NCBI RefSeq assembly: GCF_001593005.1
Contig: NZ_LQZQ01000004.1
Span: 179,021 to 243,020 of the forward strand
Length of the DNA stretch: 64,000 bases
Reading direction: 5' to 3'
Source: Roseivirga ehrenbergii
GTDB lineage: Bacteria > Bacteroidota > Bacteroidia > Cytophagales > Cyclobacteriaceae
Shown here piece by piece: positions 41,252 through 49,462 of the stretch. Numbering within the stretch: the stretch's first letter is position 1; each line of letters begins with the position of its first letter. The translations under genes were made by a program, and so were the position numbers. Below the pieces are notes generated by a model. It was given only the letters and a program-made list of their open reading frames with translations, made no database searches and was not told the DNA's origin.

Positions 41252-42439
41252 TTAGTCAAGAATTTCAGTTACCTGACCGGCACCTACTGTTCTACCACCT
41301 TCTCTGATCGCAAATCTCAAACCTTTCTCAAGCGCTACTGCATTGATCAAGTTTACTTCGATAGTTACGTTATCACCTGGCATTACCATTTCGATATCAG
41401 CAGGAAGCATAATTTCACCAGTTACGTCAGTAGTTCTTAAATAGAACTGAGGACGGTATTTGTTAAAGAATGGAGTGTGACGTCCACCTTCTTCTTTCGA
41501 AAGAACGTATACTTCAGCTTTAAAGTGAGAGTGAGGCTTAACAGAACCTGGCTTACAGATAATCATACCTCTCTTAATTTGAGATTTTTCAATACCTCTC
41601 AAAAGAAGACCAACGTTATCACCAGCTTCACCTCTGTCCAAAATCTTACGGAACATTTCTACCCCAGTAATTGTAGACTTAAGGCCTTCAGCTCCCATAC
41701 CAATGATATCAACAGGATCACCAGTGTTAGTAACACCTCTTTCAATTCTACCAGTTGCAACAGTACCACGACCAGTGATCGAGAATACGTCTTCAACAGG
41801 CATTAAGAATTCCTTATCAACTGCACGCTCAGGAAGTGGAATAAAATCATCCACTGCTGCCATTAACTCATTGATTTTCTCAACCCACTTAGGCTCACCA
41901 TTCAAACCACCCAAAGCAGAACCTTGAATTACAGGAATGTCATCACCTGGGTAATCGTAGAAAGAAAGAAGTTCTCTAATCTCCATTTCTACTAGCTCAA
42001 GTAGTTCCTCATCGTCAACCAAGTCAACTTTGTTCATGAACACCACTAGAGAAGGCACACCTACCTGACGAGCCAAAAGAATATGCTCTCTTGTCTGTGG
42101 CATTGGACCATCAGTCGCAGCTACAACAAGAATTGCACCGTCCATTTGAGCAGCACCAGTTACCATGTTCTTCACATAATCCGCGTGACCTGGACAGTCA
42201 ACGTGTGCATAGTGTCTGTTCTCAGTTTGATACTCAACGTGAGAAGTGTTAATTGTAATACCTCTTTCTTTCTCTTCAGGAGCATTATCAATTGAAGAGA
42301 AGTCTCTGTTTTCAGCAAGACCCGAGTCTGCCAAAACTTTAGTAATAGCAGCAGTTAATGTGGTCTTACCGTGGTCAACGTGACCGATAGTACCAATATT
42401 AACGTGCGGCTTAGAACGGTCAAAGTTTGCTTTAGCCAT
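41252..42439 (-). CDS. tuf: Elongation factor Tu
   Basis: EF-Tu brings aminoacyl-tRNA to the ribosome as a GTP complex. The 395-residue protein has domain I with [14 protein letters not shown] (P-loop), the effector region [20 protein letters not shown], and [20 protein letters not shown], then [10 protein letters not shown]. Domain II starts [20 protein letters not shown] and domain III ends [14 protein letters not shown]. It is transcribed with three upstream tRNA genes. No second tuf copy is in the window. Confidence 0.98.
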   Translation of the reverse strand: MAKANFDRSKPHVNIGTIGHVDHGKTTLTAAITKVLADSGLAENRDFSSIDNAPEEKERGITINTSHVEYQTENRHYAHVDCPGHADYVKNMVTGAAQMDGAILVVAATDGPMPQTREHILLARQVGVPSLVVFMNKVDLVDDEELLELVEMEIRELLSFYDYPGDDIPVIQGSALGGLNGEPKWVEKINELMAAVDDFIPLPERAVDKEFLMPVEDVFSITGRGTVATGRIERGVTNTGDPVDIIGMGAEGLKSTITGVEMFRKILDRGEAGDNVGLLLRGIEKSQIKRGMIICKPGSVKPHSHFKAEVYVLSKEEGGRHTPFFNKYRPQFYLRTTDVTGEIMLPADIEMVMPGDNVTIEVNLINAVALEKGLRFAIREGGRTVGAGQVTEILD

Positions 42440-42513
42440 AACTTGAAAATTAGTTAATATTTAAATTCAATTATTTAATTTAATCTTAGACATCTGATTT
42501 TTTCAGCGTCTTG

Positions 42514-42585
42514 AGCCAATGACGAGATTTGAACTCGTGACCCCTTCCTTACCAAGGAAGTACTCTACCCCTGAGCTACATCGGC
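42514..42585 (-). tRNA. tRNA-Thr (GGT anticodon)
   Basis: On the minus strand GCCGATG pairs with CATTGGC (one G-T pair). The anticodon loop reads TTGGTAA between CTTCC and GGAAG, giving GGT, and the T-arm has GTTCAAATC. CCA is not encoded. It lies 74 bases ahead of tuf on the same transcript. Confidence 0.93.
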
Positions 42586-42659
42586 TTTACTAAGTTTAAC
42601 GTTCGAAGTTTTTCAGTTCGACAAACATTAAACTTCGCACTTTATAACTCAAAGTTTTG

Positions 42660-42732
42660 AGCGGGTGACCAGGTTCGAACCGGCGACCTACAGCTTGGAA
42701 GGCTGTCGCTCTACCAACTGAGCTACACCCGC
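42660..42732 (-). tRNA. tRNA-Gly (TCC anticodon)
   Basis: GCGGGTG pairs with CACCCGC. The anticodon stem ACAGC/GCTGT holds the loop CTTCCAA, anticodon TCC. The T-loop is GTTCGAACC. CCA is not encoded. It is second of the three tRNAs ahead of tuf. Confidence 0.95.
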
Positions 42733-42811
42733 TTTTAAAAAAATCAACAATCAAACTCCAAATAACAAACTTGCCGTTTGGAGTTCTAAATTGATAATTT
42801 TTATTTAAATG

Positions 42812-42894
42812 TGGGGGGAGAAGGATTCGAACCTTCGAAGACATAAGTCAACGGATTTACAGTCCGTCCCAGTTGGCCGCTTTGGTATCCCCCC
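42812..42894 (-). tRNA. tRNA-Tyr (GTA anticodon)
   Basis: GGGGGGA pairs with TCCCCCC. The anticodon loop CTGTAAA is held by ACGGA/TCCGT, giving GTA. The extra arm is long, as expected for tRNA-Tyr. It is the first gene of the tRNA-tuf transcript, with its promoter about 60 bases upstream. Confidence 0.95.
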
Positions 42895-42953
42895 AACTAG
42901 TTTTCCTACCGACTAAATGCTTGTTTTAACCATGCTTTTAGCGAAAGGGAATG

Positions 42954-42984
42954 CAAAATTAGACCCTTTTTTATATTATTCAAA
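42954..42984 (-). promoter_or_regulatory. Promoter of the tRNA-Tyr-Gly-Thr-tuf unit
   Basis: TTTG (42984-42981), 19 bases, TAATTTTG (42961-42954) then CA on the minus strand matches the Bacteroidota consensus exactly. Its spacing equals that of the rplC and str promoters. The next gene on this strand is tRNA-Tyr at 42894. Confidence 0.85.
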
Positions 42985-43130
42985 CATATCCCAAAAAAAG
43001 ATCAAGAGTTTTTATTGAAGTTTGAAAACAACGCTTCAACAGCTCATTTTGACGGTTATCATCAATATTTTTTCTTGACAATGATTTTCAAGTACGCCTC
43101 TATTACCTATCCCTAATCAAAATACTTCTC
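42985..43130. other. Divergent intergenic region between tRNA-Tyr and the biotin carrier gene
   Basis: The 322-base gap 42895-43216 holds the tRNA-tuf promoter on the minus side and a -7 element for the plus-strand unit (43131). The middle is AT-rich, and contains a TTGACA-like piece near 43075 that is too far from the -7 element to be used. No gene, no repeat and no further hairpin was found. Confidence 0.6.
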
Positions 43131-43138
43131 TATATTTG
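43131..43138 (+). promoter_or_regulatory. Promoter -7 element for the biotin-carrier-pyrH-frr unit
   Basis: TATATTTG followed by CAGGG is an exact -7 match with the TTTGCA extension. No clear TTTG lies 19-20 bases upstream, so the -33 side is weak. The leader to the ATG at 43217 would be roughly 70 bases. Confidence 0.5.
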
Positions 43139-43216
43139 CAGGGTTTAAAACAAAAAACTCAATGGGGCTTGAATATTATAGCATCCAGAATTGAGCCCTA
43201 CTCATAATTTAGCCTG

Positions 43217-43714
43217 ATGTACAAAGTAAGTCTTAAGAAAAACATCGAAGCAGAAGTCAAATTCAAAGACAGTAATATACTTCTAAATGGTTCTGATTTT
43301 GATTGGAACATCTCAAAAACTTCAAAGGACAAATTTCAGATCACAAAAGACGGGAAAAAATTAAATGCCGAGGTTATTGGCTATGAGAGAGAAAACAAGG
43401 TAGTTGAAATAAAAATCAACAATCAGATTTATAATGTATCTGTTAAAGATAAAATGGATCAGCTTCTTCAAAAAATGGGAATTACCAATTTAAGTAGTTC
43501 GACTATAAAGGATGTTAAAGCACCTATGCCTGGGCTAATACATGATATTTTGGTTGAAGTTGGGCAAGAGGTAAAAAAAGGAGACCAACTCATGATTTTA
43601 GAAGCCATGAAAATGGAAAACGTTTTGAAATCTCCTGGCGCTGGGACTATTGCCTCAATTGAAATTAGTAAAGGCGACAGCGTAGAAAAAAATCAAATTC
43701 TGATAAAATTTTAA
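43217..43714 (+). CDS. Biotin/lipoyl-attachment carrier protein (biotin carboxyl carrier)
   Basis: This 165-residue protein carries biotin on a lysine and shuttles CO2 in an acyl-CoA carboxylase. The C-terminal domain starts [20 protein letters not shown] and has the biotinylation site EAMKMEN, where the second lysine-flanking methionines are typical for biotin. An N-terminal domain of 90 residues ([20 protein letters not shown]) has no Ala/Pro linker. It probably serves the carboxyltransferase subunit encoded at 3685. It lies 13 bases before pyrH. Confidence 0.88.
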   Translation: MYKVSLKKNIEAEVKFKDSNILLNGSDFDWNISKTSKDKFQITKDGKKLNAEVIGYERENKVVEIKINNQIYNVSVKDKMDQLLQKMGITNLSSSTIKDVKAPMPGLIHDILVEVGQEVKKGDQLMILEAMKMENVLKSPGAGTIASIEISKGDSVEKNQILIKF

Positions 43715-43727
43715 CATAACCACACGG

Positions 43728-44435
43728 ATGAAGTATAAAAGAATTCTTCTAAAGCTTAGCGGAGAAGCCTTAATGGGTAACCAACAATATGGAATTGACC
43801 CTGTGCGAATAAATCAATACGCTGAAGAAATTAAGAAAGTGCACGCAAGTGGCGTTGAAGTAGCGATTGTAATTGGAGGAGGCAATATATATAGAGGAGT
43901 TCAAGCCGAAGCTTCAGGCATAGACAGGGTTCAGGGTGACTACATGGGAATGCTGGCCACCGTCATTAATGCGATGGCAATTCAAAGCACTCTTGAGAAC
44001 CATGGCTTGTATACAAGATTGATGTCTGGGATAAAAATGGAAGCGGTTTGCGAACCTTTCATTAGAAGAAGAGCTGTTCGGCATTTAGAAAAAGGAAGAA
44101 TTGTTATTTTTGGTGCTGGGATAGGAAACCCTTATTTCACTACTGACTCTACAGCAAGTTTAAGAGCTATTGAAATTGAGGCGGATGTTGTTTTAAAAGG
44201 AACTCGGGTTGATGGTGTATATACCGCAGACCCAGAAAAAGATTCTTCTGCAACTAAAATACCTAACCTATCTTTTGAACAAGCGATTAGAGAGGGATAC
44301 AACATTATGGACATGACCGCTTTCACGCTTTGTCAGGAAAATAACGTGCCGATTATTGTTTTTGATATGAACGCTAGTGGTAACCTCTTAGACATAATGG
44401 AAGGAAAAGAAAATATCGGAACATTGATAAGCTAA
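43728..44435 (+). CDS. pyrH: UMP kinase
   Basis: UMP kinase makes UDP from UMP with ATP in pyrimidine synthesis and is usually hexameric with allosteric GTP control. The 235 residues show [60 protein letters not shown] and [20 protein letters not shown], then [20 protein letters not shown]. It is followed by frr, the usual arrangement (pyrH-frr), with a 9-base gap. Confidence 0.97.
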   Translation: MKYKRILLKLSGEALMGNQQYGIDPVRINQYAEEIKKVHASGVEVAIVIGGGNIYRGVQAEASGIDRVQGDYMGMLATVINAMAIQSTLENHGLYTRLMSGIKMEAVCEPFIRRRAVRHLEKGRIVIFGAGIGNPYFTTDSTASLRAIEIEADVVLKGTRVDGVYTADPEKDSSATKIPNLSFEQAIREGYNIMDMTAFTLCQENNVPIIVFDMNASGNLLDIMEGKENIGTLIS

Positions 44436-44444
44436 TTTACAATC

Positions 44445-45005
44445 ATGGAAGAACTGGAATTATACTTGGATACCGCCAAGGAGATGATGGAGAAAGCCAT
44501 CTCCCACACAAAACAAGAACTAGCAAAGATTAGGGCAGGCAAGGCGATGCCAAGCATGCTTGACGTGATTAAGGTTGATTATTACGGATCGCTTACCCCC
44601 CTAAATCAAGTAGCTTCTGTAACTAGCCCAGATGCGAGAACGCTTTTTGTAAAGCCTTGGGAGAAATCTATGACTACGGCTATTGAAAAGGCAATCATGA
44701 ATAGTGATTTAGGTTTAAACCCTCAGAATGACGGTGAACAGATCATTATTAATATTCCGCAGCTTACAGAAGAAAGAAGACGCGATTTAGTAAAACAATC
44801 TAAAGCCGTTACTGAAGATGGTAAAATCAGTATTCGAAGCGCCAGAAAGGAAACCAATGATGAGCTTAAAAAACTTCAAAAAGATGGTTTGGCGGAGGAC
44901 TTAGTAAAAACTGCTGAAGACAAAGTTCAAGACCTTACGAATACATACAATAAGAAGCTTGACGATTTACTGGCTCATAAAGAGCAAGAAATCATGACCG
45001 TTTAA
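44445..45005 (+). CDS. frr: Ribosome recycling factor
   Basis: RRF splits post-termination ribosomes together with EF-G (fusA in this window). The 186 residues mimic a tRNA shape: helical bundle from KEMMEKAISHTKQELAKIRA, domain II KVDYYGSLTPLNQVASVTSP, and the conserved IPQLTEERRRDLVKQSKAV. It is last in the biotin carrier-pyrH-frr unit and followed by a terminator. Confidence 0.97.
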   Translation: MEELELYLDTAKEMMEKAISHTKQELAKIRAGKAMPSMLDVIKVDYYGSLTPLNQVASVTSPDARTLFVKPWEKSMTTAIEKAIMNSDLGLNPQNDGEQIIINIPQLTEERRRDLVKQSKAVTEDGKISIRSARKETNDELKKLQKDGLAEDLVKTAEDKVQDLTNTYNKKLDDLLAHKEQEIMTV

Positions 45006-45032
45006 TAGTCCTGAGAAATTAGAAATACACTG

Positions 45033-45059
45033 AAAGGCAACCGAAAGGCTGCCTTTTTT
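45033..45059 (+). terminator. Terminator after frr
   Basis: AAAGGCA (45033-45039) and TGCCTTT (45050-45056) pair over a loop of 10 bases and are followed by a T run on the plus strand. The convergent toxin gene ends at 45065. Confidence 0.85.
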
Positions 45060-45064
45060 ATTAT

Positions 45065-45490
45065 TTAGGAGTTAAATACATGGGTTTTCAAAAACCCTTC
45101 AGAGGAATAAACTGGAATTTCAGCAAAGTGATAGTCCGATAAATTTTCTGTAATTAAACAATTACACCCGGCCTCCACAGCAGCATAATACTGAAAACCA
45201 TCTTCTATATCGTTAATCTTCGCATTGTTTAAGGCATTCCTCACTGCATTTTCATCAATTTGCGCGATTGATAGATGACAGCATAACAATTGGATTTTAC
45301 GCTTAGCTTCAACTTCTCCGCATTTTTTAGAGGCAAAATAAAATCCAATAGCCAAACAAAGGGAAGAAGTAAAAAGCTCAAATCCATTTCGCTCGGCCAA
45401 TGAAAGAACACGAGCAGAATAGGTAAATAGTGGATATTCCTTATTGAGTACCGAAACCAATACGTTCGCGTCAACAAATGCCTTTACCAT
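45065..45490 (-). CDS. PIN domain ribonuclease toxin (VapC-like)
   Basis: This 141-residue protein is probably the toxin of a type II toxin-antitoxin pair; PIN toxins cut RNA using a cluster of acidic residues and magnesium. It shows FVDANVLVSVLNKEYP with the first Asp at residue 7, a central acidic helix with DIEDGFQYYAAVEAGCNCLI, and TENLSDYHF at the last motif. The usual ITRNxxDF is altered to ITENLSDY. It starts with a one-base overlap with the antitoxin stop at 45490, so translation is coupled. Target RNA is unknown. Confidence 0.82.
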   Translation of the reverse strand: MVKAFVDANVLVSVLNKEYPLFTYSARVLSLAERNGFELFTSSLCLAIGFYFASKKCGEVEAKRKIQLLCCHLSIAQIDENAVRNALNNAKINDIEDGFQYYAAVEAGCNCLITENLSDYHFAEIPVYSSEGFLKTHVFNS

Positions 45491-45738
45491 TACTTACGCT
45501 CGTAATAGTCAGACTTAGATATTTTTTTAGGCTTAGTATGATACTCGGCTTGCCCCTCAGCTACTGCATTAACCCAATCGGAAATCGGTAAGCTTTCCAT
45601 GGATTGATAATCTTTAGAAATGAGCTGACGATATAAAAATTCAGTAAGTCTAGATAGACTAATATTGTTCTTCTCAGCAAAAGCTTTTGCCGACTTAATC
45701 ACCTCTTGATCAAAACTTAAAGTCACCTTGGCATCCAT
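45490..45738 (-). CDS. Antitoxin of the PIN toxin (DUF6364-like)
   Basis: This 82-residue antitoxin is encoded just ahead of the toxin gene. The N terminus (MDAKVTLSFDQEVIKSAKAF) reads like a short ribbon-helix-helix DNA-binding strand-helix, with AEKNNISLSRLTEFLYRQLI as the second helix. The C-terminal acidic and basic tail probably wraps the toxin. Similar short proteins paired with PIN toxins in Bacteroidota are called DUF6364; the name is from memory. Palindromes at its promoter (separate entries) suggest self-repression. Confidence 0.75.
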   Translation of the reverse strand: MDAKVTLSFDQEVIKSAKAFAEKNNISLSRLTEFLYRQLISKDYQSMESLPISDWVNAVAEGQAEYHTKPKKISKSDYYERK

Positions 45739-45747
45739 AACAATCTA

Positions 45748-45783
45748 TTTATACGACAAACTTATTTTTTCTTTACGTATAAA
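45748..45783 (-). promoter_or_regulatory. Inverted repeat across the toxin-antitoxin promoter
   Basis: TTTATACG (45748-45755) and CGTATAAA (45776-45783) are perfect complements with 20 bases between. The interval contains the -7 element TAAGTTTG, so a bound dimer would block RNA polymerase. It is a good candidate for the operator of the antitoxin. Confidence 0.6.
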
Positions 45784-45788
45784 ACAAA
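45757..45788 (-). promoter_or_regulatory. Promoter of the PIN toxin-antitoxin operon
   Basis: TTTG (45788-45785), 20 bases, TAAGTTTG (45764-45757) on the minus strand is a full consensus match. The antitoxin ATG is at 45738, about 20 bases from the -7 element. Confidence 0.7.
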
Positions 45789-45824
45789 TTTTAGTTGGTG
45801 GTTGGATTACTCCATCAACTAAAA
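45789..45824 (-). promoter_or_regulatory. Second inverted repeat next to the toxin-antitoxin promoter
   Basis: TTTTAGTTG (45789-45797) and CAACTAAAA (45816-45824) are perfect; with one G-T pair the stem extends to 13 positions. It abuts the TTTG element. It may be a second operator, an upstream activator site or part of a former repeat. Confidence 0.45.
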
Positions 45825-45949
45825 GCTCAACTCTCTGATTCATCAGTTGGCTACATGAATTTTACACCTGACTACCATTCATTTTAAAACTCAATGCAAA
45901 GAGGCTATTTATGTAGCGTCATGAAGTACGAATCTATATATTCATCATT

Positions 45950-45990
45950 TGTATAAAAAATAAATTTAAGTTGTATTAATTTTTTATACA
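45950..45990. promoter_or_regulatory. 12-base inverted repeat before the first padR gene
   Basis: TGTATAAAAAAT (45950-45961) and ATTTTTTATACA (45979-45990) are perfect complements with 17 bases between. It ends 23 bases before the padR ATG at 46014. PadR proteins typically bind ATGT/ACAT-like inverted repeats near their own promoters; this one has TGTA/TACA ends, so it is a candidate operator. Confidence 0.55.
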
Positions 45991-46013
45991 TTTAAGGAAT
46001 AAATAAAAAGTCT

Positions 46014-46346
46014 ATGAAAGGAACTAACCTAGGGGAGTTTGAAGAAGTGGTTTTACTAACCATAGCAAGTCTAATGTCAGAAGCCTATAGCGTTGCCATT
46101 TGCGATGAGATTGAAAGAATAACAGAAAGACAGGTCAAATTAGGTGTTGTACATTCTGTTCTCAATCGCCTGGAAGAAAAAGGATTTGTAACCTCCCAAT
46201 TAGGAGAAGCCACTAAAGCCAGGGGCGGAAGAAGAAAACGATTTTTCGAAGTAACCCATGCTGGAAAAGCCACGCTGCAAAAGGTCAAAGCGCAGCGTGA
46301 TGAGCTCTGGAGCTTAATTCCTGAATTCAACCTAAAAATGATATGA
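46014..46346 (+). CDS. PadR-type transcriptional regulator, copy 1
   Basis: This 110-residue winged-helix regulator begins MKGTNLGEFEEVVLLTIASL and has the recognition part RQVKLGVVHSVLNRLEEKGF and the wing RGGRRKRFFEVTHAGKATLQ. It probably senses a small molecule or envelope stress and represses its operon. It overlaps the permease gene by 4 bases (ATGA-type overlap), so both are co-expressed. It is similar in sequence to copy 2 at 49124. Confidence 0.87.
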   Translation: MKGTNLGEFEEVVLLTIASLMSEAYSVAICDEIERITERQVKLGVVHSVLNRLEEKGFVTSQLGEATKARGGRRKRFFEVTHAGKATLQKVKAQRDELWSLIPEFNLKMI

Positions 46347-48970
46347 GCAATAAAAGTGCACACCAACCTCCTCGCTGGGCCGATAGGTTTCTGGAATGGT
46401 ATTGTCGTTCCGAAATCCTTGAAGACTTGCAAGGAGACTTATATGAGCACTTTGAGCGCAATACGATTAGCAAGGGAAAAAGAAAGGCGAGACAGATTTA
46501 CTGCTTAGACGTACTCAATTTTTTTCGCCCCTACACCATCAAGAAATTCAAAATAGTCAACAACTTAACATCATTTATCATGTTCAAAAATTATTTCAAA
46601 ACCTCCGTACGAAGCATCGCTAGAAACAAGCTTTTTTCAGCCATAAACGTCATTGGTCTGGCGGTTAGCATGTCCATTGGTCTCCTCATGATTGCTTTTA
46701 TTTCCGAAGTTTTCAGTTTTGACAAGTTTCATAAAGATGGAGATAGAGTTTATAGAGTAAATAATATTTACCAAGAACAACAAGAAGATCCCACACCATT
46801 CGCCACTACTTCAATTATTATGTCAGACAGAATCAAGGAGTCTATTCCTGGAGTAGAGTCGCAGGTTTTGATGACAAGAGGATTTGGGGGAGATGCCAAA
46901 CTCGATGAAAAAATTATACCCATAAGCGGCTTATGGGCAACCGAAGGTTTTAACGATGTATTTTCTTTCGAAATACTGCAAGGAAACCCCGAAACCATGC
47001 TTTCGGAACCAAACTCAATTGTACTGACAGATGAGACGGCAAAAAAAATATTTGGCGATACAGATCCAATGAACCAAACATTCATTCTTGGTAAAGAAGA
47101 TCTTTATACGGTTACGGGTATCATTAAAAAACCTCCCTTTAATTCACATTTCACCTTTCAGGCACTAGGTTCATACATTACCTACACAAACCAAAATCGA
47201 AAAGGTGAACGTGGCGAAAACTGGTATAACGCTTGGAACAATATGTGGATGAACTATGTGTATGTAAAGTTAGCTCCAAACACGGATGTTAATGATGTAA
47301 ATCAGAGACTCCTTGCCTTAGGAGAAAAGGAAAGTGAGAAGTATGAGCATATAACAATTACATCAGAGCTTCAGCCCTTATATGGAATGATGGCTGGTCC
47401 TGATTTATCCAACAATATAGGGGTTTCAATAGGTGGGGCGGTTATTTGGGTATTGGCAGGCTTTACGCTAGTGGTACTGCTTTCTGCTGGCTTTAATTAC
47501 ACTAATCTTTCTATTGCGCGGTCATTAAAAAGAGCTAAAGAAGTTGGAGTACGCAAAGTTGTTGGTGCCACAAAGCGACAAGTATTTAATCAGTTTATTA
47601 CTGAAGCCACCATCATATCAGTAATAGCATTGGTATTTGCCTACCTAATTTTCATGTTCATAAAACCTCATTTTCTTGGCTTGGATCCAAGTATTGAGCG
47701 TAGCCTCCAACTTGAAATTACCCCAATTCTCTTTTTATACTTTTTCATATTTGCGCTTGCAGTCGGCCTCTTAGCAGGCTTTGTTCCAGCCATGTTTTTA
47801 TCAAAGTTAAAGACCGTACAAGCATTAAAAAATGCGGGATCAACTAAGCTTTTTTCAAAAGTGAACATGAGAAAAGTTTTAATCGTAATTCAGTTCACTT
47901 TGTCAATGGCCTTTATCATTTCCGCCAGTATTGCCTACACTCAATTTAAATATGCTTTAAACTTTGATTTAGGTTTTAAAACAGAAAATGTACTCAATAT
48001 TGAACTTCAAAATAACGATTGGCAAAAAATTGAAACAGCATTTGCTTCAATTCCAGAGGTTCAAATGATTTCGAAATCTGCCATGATACCAAGTGTAGGA
48101 AGCACCTATTTAGTAGACATGAAATACAATAATGACTCTACCGAACTTTTCTACAATACCATTGACGAAAACTACATTGACCTGATGGATCACGAAATTA
48201 TCGCTGGAGCTCACTTTACCAAAAAGTCATCCGAATCTGAAGAGTCTGAGGTTATTTTAAACGAAGAAACCCTAAAACGTTTTAATCTTGGCACTCCAAA
48301 TGAAGCTATTGGCAAACAGGTTGAAATTGACGAAAATAACTTAACAATTATAGGTGTGGTGCGTGACTTCCATTATGATAAGCTTGACCAAGGCATTAAA
48401 AGCTTTGGGTTTAGAAATAGAAGCAATTCGTTTTACTATGTAAACCTAAAACTCAATTCTTCGGATTTACCAGCTACAATGGCTAAAATTGAAAATGCAT
48501 GGAATGAGGTAGACCCTGTTCACAAACTTCAAGCTCAATTTTACGATGAGAATATTGAATCGGCTTATTCCGAATATGTAATTATGGGCACCATTGTAGG
48601 CTTTCTGGCCGTACTCACCGTTTCCATTGCCGCTTTAGGTTTGTTAGGTATGGCCGTGTACACTGCCGAAACTCGTATGAAAGAAATCAGTATTCGTAAA
48701 GTTTTGGGGGCCACAGAAGGAAGTCTTGTTAGCTTATTAACACGAGGTTTTATGTGGTTACTGGTAATTTCAGCAGCATTGGCCATCCCCCTCACCTACT
48801 TACTCTTCGAACAGCAAATATTGAATGACATTGAGAACCGCGCTACAATTGGAGTGCTGGAACTCTTCACCGGTGTACTCATAATATTTGCCATAGGAAT
48901 ACTGACTATCGGTTCACAAGTAAGAAGAGCGGCTAAGGCCAATCCTGCCCAAACATTACGAAGCGAATAA
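46343..48970 (+). CDS. ABC transporter permease (FtsX/MacB type), copy 1
   Basis: This 875-residue membrane protein is a transporter permease without ATPase domain. Residues 1-75 form a soluble prefix (WADRFLEWYCRSEILEDLQG) found in PadR-linked permeases. Then come a first membrane span (LFSAINVIGLAVSMSIGLLM), a large periplasmic domain and the FtsX core (KEVGVRKVVGATKRQVFNQF). A second unit follows with its own spans and ETRMKEISIRKVLGATEGSL. MacB and LolE-like exporters have this layout. An ATPase partner must come from elsewhere. Substrate is unknown; peptide or lipid export is a guess. Confidence 0.85.
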   Translation: MSNKSAHQPPRWADRFLEWYCRSEILEDLQGDLYEHFERNTISKGKRKARQIYCLDVLNFFRPYTIKKFKIVNNLTSFIMFKNYFKTSVRSIARNKLFSAINVIGLAVSMSIGLLMIAFISEVFSFDKFHKDGDRVYRVNNIYQEQQEDPTPFATTSIIMSDRIKESIPGVESQVLMTRGFGGDAKLDEKIIPISGLWATEGFNDVFSFEILQGNPETMLSEPNSIVLTDETAKKIFGDTDPMNQTFILGKEDLYTVTGIIKKPPFNSHFTFQALGSYITYTNQNRKGERGENWYNAWNNMWMNYVYVKLAPNTDVNDVNQRLLALGEKESEKYEHITITSELQPLYGMMAGPDLSNNIGVSIGGAVIWVLAGFTLVVLLSAGFNYTNLSIARSLKRAKEVGVRKVVGATKRQVFNQFITEATIISVIALVFAYLIFMFIKPHFLGLDPSIERSLQLEITPILFLYFFIFALAVGLLAGFVPAMFLSKLKTVQALKNAGSTKLFSKVNMRKVLIVIQFTLSMAFIISASIAYTQFKYALNFDLGFKTENVLNIELQNNDWQKIETAFASIPEVQMISKSAMIPSVGSTYLVDMKYNNDSTELFYNTIDENYIDLMDHEIIAGAHFTKKSSESEESEVILNEETLKRFNLGTPNEAIGKQVEIDENNLTIIGVVRDFHYDKLDQGIKSFGFRNRSNSFYYVNLKLNSSDLPATMAKIENAWNEVDPVHKLQAQFYDENIESAYSEYVIMGTIVGFLAVLTVSIAALGLLGMAVYTAETRMKEISIRKVLGATEGSLVSLLTRGFMWLLVISAALAIPLTYLLFEQQILNDIENRATIGVLELFTGVLIIFAIGILTIGSQVRRAAKANPAQTLRSE

Positions 48971-48975
48971 TTTCT

Positions 48976-49010
48976 AATTTGAAAATGAGTTGATTTGGTG
49001 ATTTGAAGAT
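48976..49010 (+). repeat. Intergenic repeat behind permease copy 1
   Basis: A 35-base sequence beginning AATTTGAAAATGAGTTGA recurs after permease copy 2 (52087) with few changes. Here it continues into inverted copies: AATCACCAA and TTTTCAAATT follow, complementing parts of the left arm, so the region 48976-49040 can form a bulged hairpin. Confidence 0.7.
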
Positions 49011-49080
49011 TGATTTTCGAATCACCAAATTTTCAAATTATCTCATCTTCAAATCAAATTCCATGTCTTCATTTTAGAAC

Positions 49081-49113
49081 TTGGATTTTATTTCATACAT
49101 TGGTCTACATTTT
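49081..49113 (+). promoter_or_regulatory. Probable promoter of the second padR gene
   Basis: TTGG (49081-49084) and TACATTTT (49106-49113) are 21 bases apart. The -7 element has one mismatch (final T for G). The first padR gene also has TACATTT near its start (45987), which may be a shared element. Confidence 0.35.
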
Positions 49114-49123
49114 AGAACATGCT

Positions 49124-49450
49124 ATGAAAGGAACAAATCTGGGTGAATTTGAAGAAATAGCTTTACTCACCATTTTGGTTTTAAAAGATGACGCCTACGG
49201 AGTAAGCATTAAGCGCGAAATCAACGAACAGGGAAAGAGAAATATTAGCAGAGGTGCTTTACACACTGCCCTTTCCCGTTTGGAAGAAAAAGGGCTTTTG
49301 ACTTCGAAACAAGGCGAAGGCAACGAAGACAGAGGCGGCAGACCAAAGCGTTATTACGAGGTAACCAATAAGGGCTTGACTGCTTTGCAGGAAGCCAAAG
49401 AAGTTCGCGACCAATTGTGGAGTCAAGTACCGGCTTTCCGTCTACAATAA
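49124..49450 (+). CDS. PadR-type transcriptional regulator, copy 2
   Basis: This 108-residue winged-helix regulator starts MKGTNLGEFEEIALLTILVL, with helix RNISRGALHTALSRLEEKGL and wing RGGRPKRYYEVTNKGLTALQ. The ATG at 49124 is preferred because it gives the same start as copy 1; the frame open from 49010 translates the intergenic repeat. The closely similar first 11 residues show the two PadR genes came from duplication. It is 12 bases ahead of the permease. Confidence 0.87.
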   Translation: MKGTNLGEFEEIALLTILVLKDDAYGVSIKREINEQGKRNISRGALHTALSRLEEKGLLTSKQGEGNEDRGGRPKRYYEVTNKGLTALQEAKEVRDQLWSQVPAFRLQ

Positions 49451-49462
49451 ACCCTTTACAAC

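Noticed and set aside
42596..42844. Open frame across tRNA-Gly and tRNA-Tyr on the minus strand
   Set aside because: It translates the tRNA genes themselves; the tRNA folds explain the sequence.
43075..43080. TTGACA resembling a -35 box of the classical sigma-70 type
   Set aside because: No TATAAT follows at proper distance, and promoters in this window follow the TTTG/TAnnTTTG rule.
45739..46013. Possible CRISPR-like repeats in the toxin-antitoxin to padR gap
   Set aside because: The repeats are inverted pairs of different sequence, not regularly spaced direct repeats.
49010..49123. Longer N terminus for PadR copy 2
   Set aside because: This part translates the intergenic repeat, and the ATG at 49124 gives the same start as the paralog.
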